Positions 61,057-64,000 of a stretch of DNA of 64,000 nucleotides are shown here, piece after piece. Origin of the DNA: Nymphaea colorata (lineage: Eukaryota > Streptophyta > Magnoliopsida > Nymphaeales > Nymphaeaceae); contig NC_045138.2 of the NCBI RefSeq assembly GCF_008831285.2, positions 34,691,934 to 34,755,933 of the forward strand, read 5' to 3'. The notes under the pieces were generated by a model. That model was not told where the DNA came from. It did no database searches and saw only the letters and a list, made by a program, of their open reading frames with translations. Both the position numbers and the translations under genes were made by a program. How positions within the stretch are numbered: position 1 is the stretch's first letter; the number at the start of each line of letters is the position of its first letter.

Positions 61057-62640
61057 TGGAAGGTTTTGGTGAATTGCCATGTGGAAGATATGTACAAAGG
61101 TAACTTAATTTCCTCACAACAGCAATGGAAAAGAAAAATTCGATTTAGGTGCTTGCTAACTGTTGTTTCCATCCTTGATCTTGGAAAATGGTATCTATTG
61201 CAGTATATGAGACGAGACTCTTCATGAGGAAGTAGATAAAGGGTACCAAGTCCAACTTTTTTTTTTTTTTTGTTGGGGGAGGGGATGAGAAAAAACCCAT
61301 GCAGATTTGGCCGTTCCTGTCCCATGGCCCAGCTTCTACAGGAGGTTCAGAAGATGGGATTCTTCCAGAGGATATCAATCTGTAGCAGTGTTCTGCTATT
61401 GAGAGGCGCCATGTCCTATAACATAGGAGCTGAAGTTCGTTAGAAGAGAGTGAGTAGTCAGCGTGCTTTTGAATTTTTTTGATCGTCATTATTTAATGTA
61501 TAAAACCTCCTATTTTGTGGATTCATGCATATGGAAAATTAATTGTCCCTCTAGCTTACAGTTCTTTGTGGACTAATAGGAGAAAGAGAGTGAGAAGCCA
61601 GCTTTATATGATAACCAATTCAGTGTAAGCAACGGCATGCTTCCGTTGGCTGGTCTGTTGGGCTTGAACTTTTAGAGTGTGTATGGTTGGCTGTTCCAGA
61701 AACAGACAGAATTATGACGTCTTGTTTACAACAGGCCAATGTAGCTGTTTCAAGAGAAGCAACTATATTTTCGTCTGTTTTCTTTGATTCTGTTTATTGT
61801 TACAAAGTTCCTTTATAAATGATAGTCATATGCGAAATCTTAACGACACTTTATGCGTTCAGTAACATAAATTGTTGTTTATAAGGACGCTAAAGCAGGC
61901 AGCAAATGCACATTCATTGTCTTTCCAATACAAAGAGGGGATATGAATCTGTGTTGTCCACAATAGAGCTTGCACTTTATTTTTCATTAGAAAAATATTC
62001 TAGAAACTAATTGATGGCTTTGTCATTGATCTCTCAGTAGTACTTTCTTGCAATTTTCTCTGGTTGTATATCGCAGAATAAAATGTAGTATATCATAGAC
62101 CTTAATGTGCAAATATGATGGTCCCTATGGTGCCAAAATCAATAAATCTGCGACACATCAATAATCTTAAGTAATTGAAAGGGAGGTCTCCCACCATCTT
62201 CCTGTGGCCGATGGGTTTCACCATGGCAAAACCAAATAACAGCTTGCTTCTCGGGTGGGTTGCACCTCGGGTGAGAGGACATGCACTTGCAACCTCCAAT
62301 ATCTGCGTCTACTGCTTTGCGTGAAGTTGTCTAATTCCAAAAGATTGGTGCTGTTAACTTCATATGGTTTAATTGCTACTTTATCGGAAGGCGCCTGCCG
62401 TGAGTTGCTGACATTTAACATAAGTCCCTAAACATGCTTATTATATTAAAAAATTGACCTTCTTCTATGACAACTTCAGTTTATCTGTTCATTTTTTGGA
62501 TTCACCCCTTCCGTGTTGGTTTTTACAACCAAAGCATTGATCGAATATGCAAAAATAAATAATAGAGGGGATGATTATAGGGAACCTCCACAGACTACAG
62601 AGTTAGAAAACCAGGCGTTCTTGTCGTCCACGCTGCGATA
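61057..62640. other. 3' region of cardiolipin synthase and intergenic DNA
   Basis: No second gene was recognised. A T-run at about 61257-61271 and ordinary AT-rich DNA are present. The 3' UTR end could not be fixed. Confidence 0.45.
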
Positions 62641-62847
62641 AGCTGAGCTGCTTGTTTCTTTCTCAGCTGCCGCTTCTGGCGCACCTCTCTCTCCGTCTCT
62701 TAATCCTATCGTCAAATATACGTGAAGTTCTCTTGCCTGTGTCACTCATCTCTCTAGCGTCGAGTGGTGTGCGCGCCCAAGTCAAGTTTGGGAAGGTCAT
62801 GCCTGTCTCTACATGGGTAAGTTGCATCCAGATGCGACCAAGGCAGG

Positions 62848-62959
62848 CATAACTCCAGAAGCATCTGTGCTTGTTATCTTATCTGTCTCCATTCATGTCC
62901 TCGCATAACTCCCGAAGCATCTGTGCATGTTATCTTATCTGTCTCCATTCATGTCCCCG
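62848..62959. repeat. Tandem repeat, 56 bp x 2
   Basis: Units 62848-62903 and 62904-62959 both read CATAACTCC(A/C)GAAGCATCTG and on to TCCATTCATGTCC, with a few differences. They lie in a CT-rich stretch that could be a gene leader, but no coding exon follows. Confidence 0.88.
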
Positions 62960-64000
62960 CGGGTGGGCGAGAATTTTTGTTTGTTGCTATCCAATTGGTT
63001 CGTCGATGAAAGCGGTCTATTCTCTTGGCTGTTTTTTCCTGCTATCTAGATGAAAAGGACTAGGTGATTCAGGATGTGATATTGCACTGCAAGCAAAAAG
63101 GTCGTTTTTTGCGCCACAATATTGAAGCCACACAGTAGGTTTCTACTGCAATTTCACAGACTGTGTTGCACTTACCCGCAGCATTTAACGGTTATCACTT
63201 ATCAGACCTTGTTTCCCTCGCTTCAGTATCGCTAGCACCCTCTTGAATGGCTGTAGGCAGCCAAAGGCCCCAAGTTCGGCAGACGGCAGCTATCAGGAAA
63301 TCTATGCTACGCATCCACAAATTACAAAAAGTACCCTACCCTTCCACCGTTCCACGTCCATCAATCTTCACGCTTCTGGAACATTGCAGCCCTTGCGTGC
63401 TACAATATTCTAATCAGAGAAAAGTGACTTGATGACAGAAGGGGTTCGAAGCGGTCGCCCGCCAGTCGTCCGGGGGTACACATCTTCAAGAAAGTTGTAT
63501 GCATGACCAGCTGCCATATCGTCGATTACATAAAACGTGGTTAAGTAATAACATAATTGTGCCAAGATAGCCATGAAAGTTGACGGTTCTTAAAGTAGAC
63601 AAATAGCAAGCTGAGATAGCTACCAGAAGATCGACCACGGACTGCTGAACACTAGTGTGGAGAAGCCTAGAAGAACCTGTAGTTATCCATATATTCAGAT
63701 TGTGAAGGGAACACACATTTTCCTACTGCACAGAAAATTAGTTTATCTTCAAAGAAATATCTAAATTGGTCATGAAAATTTTAAAAAGCAGGTCAATTCA
63801 TGATGTCTGTTCTTTAACTCAACAAATGGTTGACCTCAAGTCCCACAACCAAGCAACAGGTACAAATATTCAACTATTCATAATAGATTGAAACCTTGAC
63901 GTATTCACCGTTACAATCGAGCCAAGCTGCTCGACTTTAACACTGGCTTGGAGAAAGAGGAGTATCTGGATTTCCATTACTGCCAATCTAGATATGCAGT
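62960..64000. other. Window end, no supported gene
   Basis: Short frames only, e.g. minus 63486-63716, which has a hydrophobic stretch but no recognised family. An exon of a gene extending past the window cannot be excluded. Confidence 0.4.

Overview
The window is nuclear DNA from a seed plant, probably an angiosperm; I cannot place it further. The evidence is interrupted genes with GT-AG introns, a plant class III peroxidase, a plant organellar DNA polymerase I and a plant-type cardiolipin synthase, all embedded in Copia, Gypsy, LINE, hAT and MITE sequence with long (TA)n tracts.

Layout. 411-1912 (+): an intact four-exon secreted peroxidase. 2.8-7.3 kb: two copies of a long fold-back (inverted repeat) that resembles a captured gene leader plus intron start, separated by 1.1 kb of C-rich DNA. 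7.3-10.7 kb: no convincing gene. 42298-11212 (-): one 12-exon gene for organellar DNA polymerase I (POLI, POLIA/POLIB type), reconstructed as 1115 codons with every exon in phase, stretched over 31 kb by insertions in its introns. Intron 11 holds a decayed hAT transposon (12511-18167, 8-bp target duplication) that itself contains a truncated Copia element. Intron 9 holds a large TA-centred palindrome. Intron 8 holds a Copia element (20985-27912, duplication AATGA) interrupted in its RNase H region by a 1.76-kb non-autonomous LTR element (25533-27290, duplication CAATC). Intron 6 holds a 5'-truncated LINE (16-bp duplication) and a hAT-type non-autonomous element. Intron 5 holds a hAT-like element that carries the 5' part of a methionine gamma-lyase gene.

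43459-48953 (+): a Ty3/Gypsy chromovirus-like element with both LTRs, duplication GTGGA, and a gag-pol frame broken by six stop codons. 49.1-49.9 kb: a Copia fragment. 54955-61056 (+): an intact eight-exon cardiolipin synthase (344 aa), with a Tourist-like MITE upstream and a rearranged Copia remnant in intron 4. The last 3 kb show no supported gene.

Both POLI and cardiolipin synthase are predicted to act in organelles (DNA replication/repair, and mitochondrial inner-membrane lipid). They are divergently transcribed from either side of the Gypsy element. Nothing in the window amounts to a clearly new biological system. The most unusual items are the captured methionine gamma-lyase fragment in a hAT-like element, its decayed transposase-bearing relative about 15-20 kb away in the same host gene, and the paired fold-backs.
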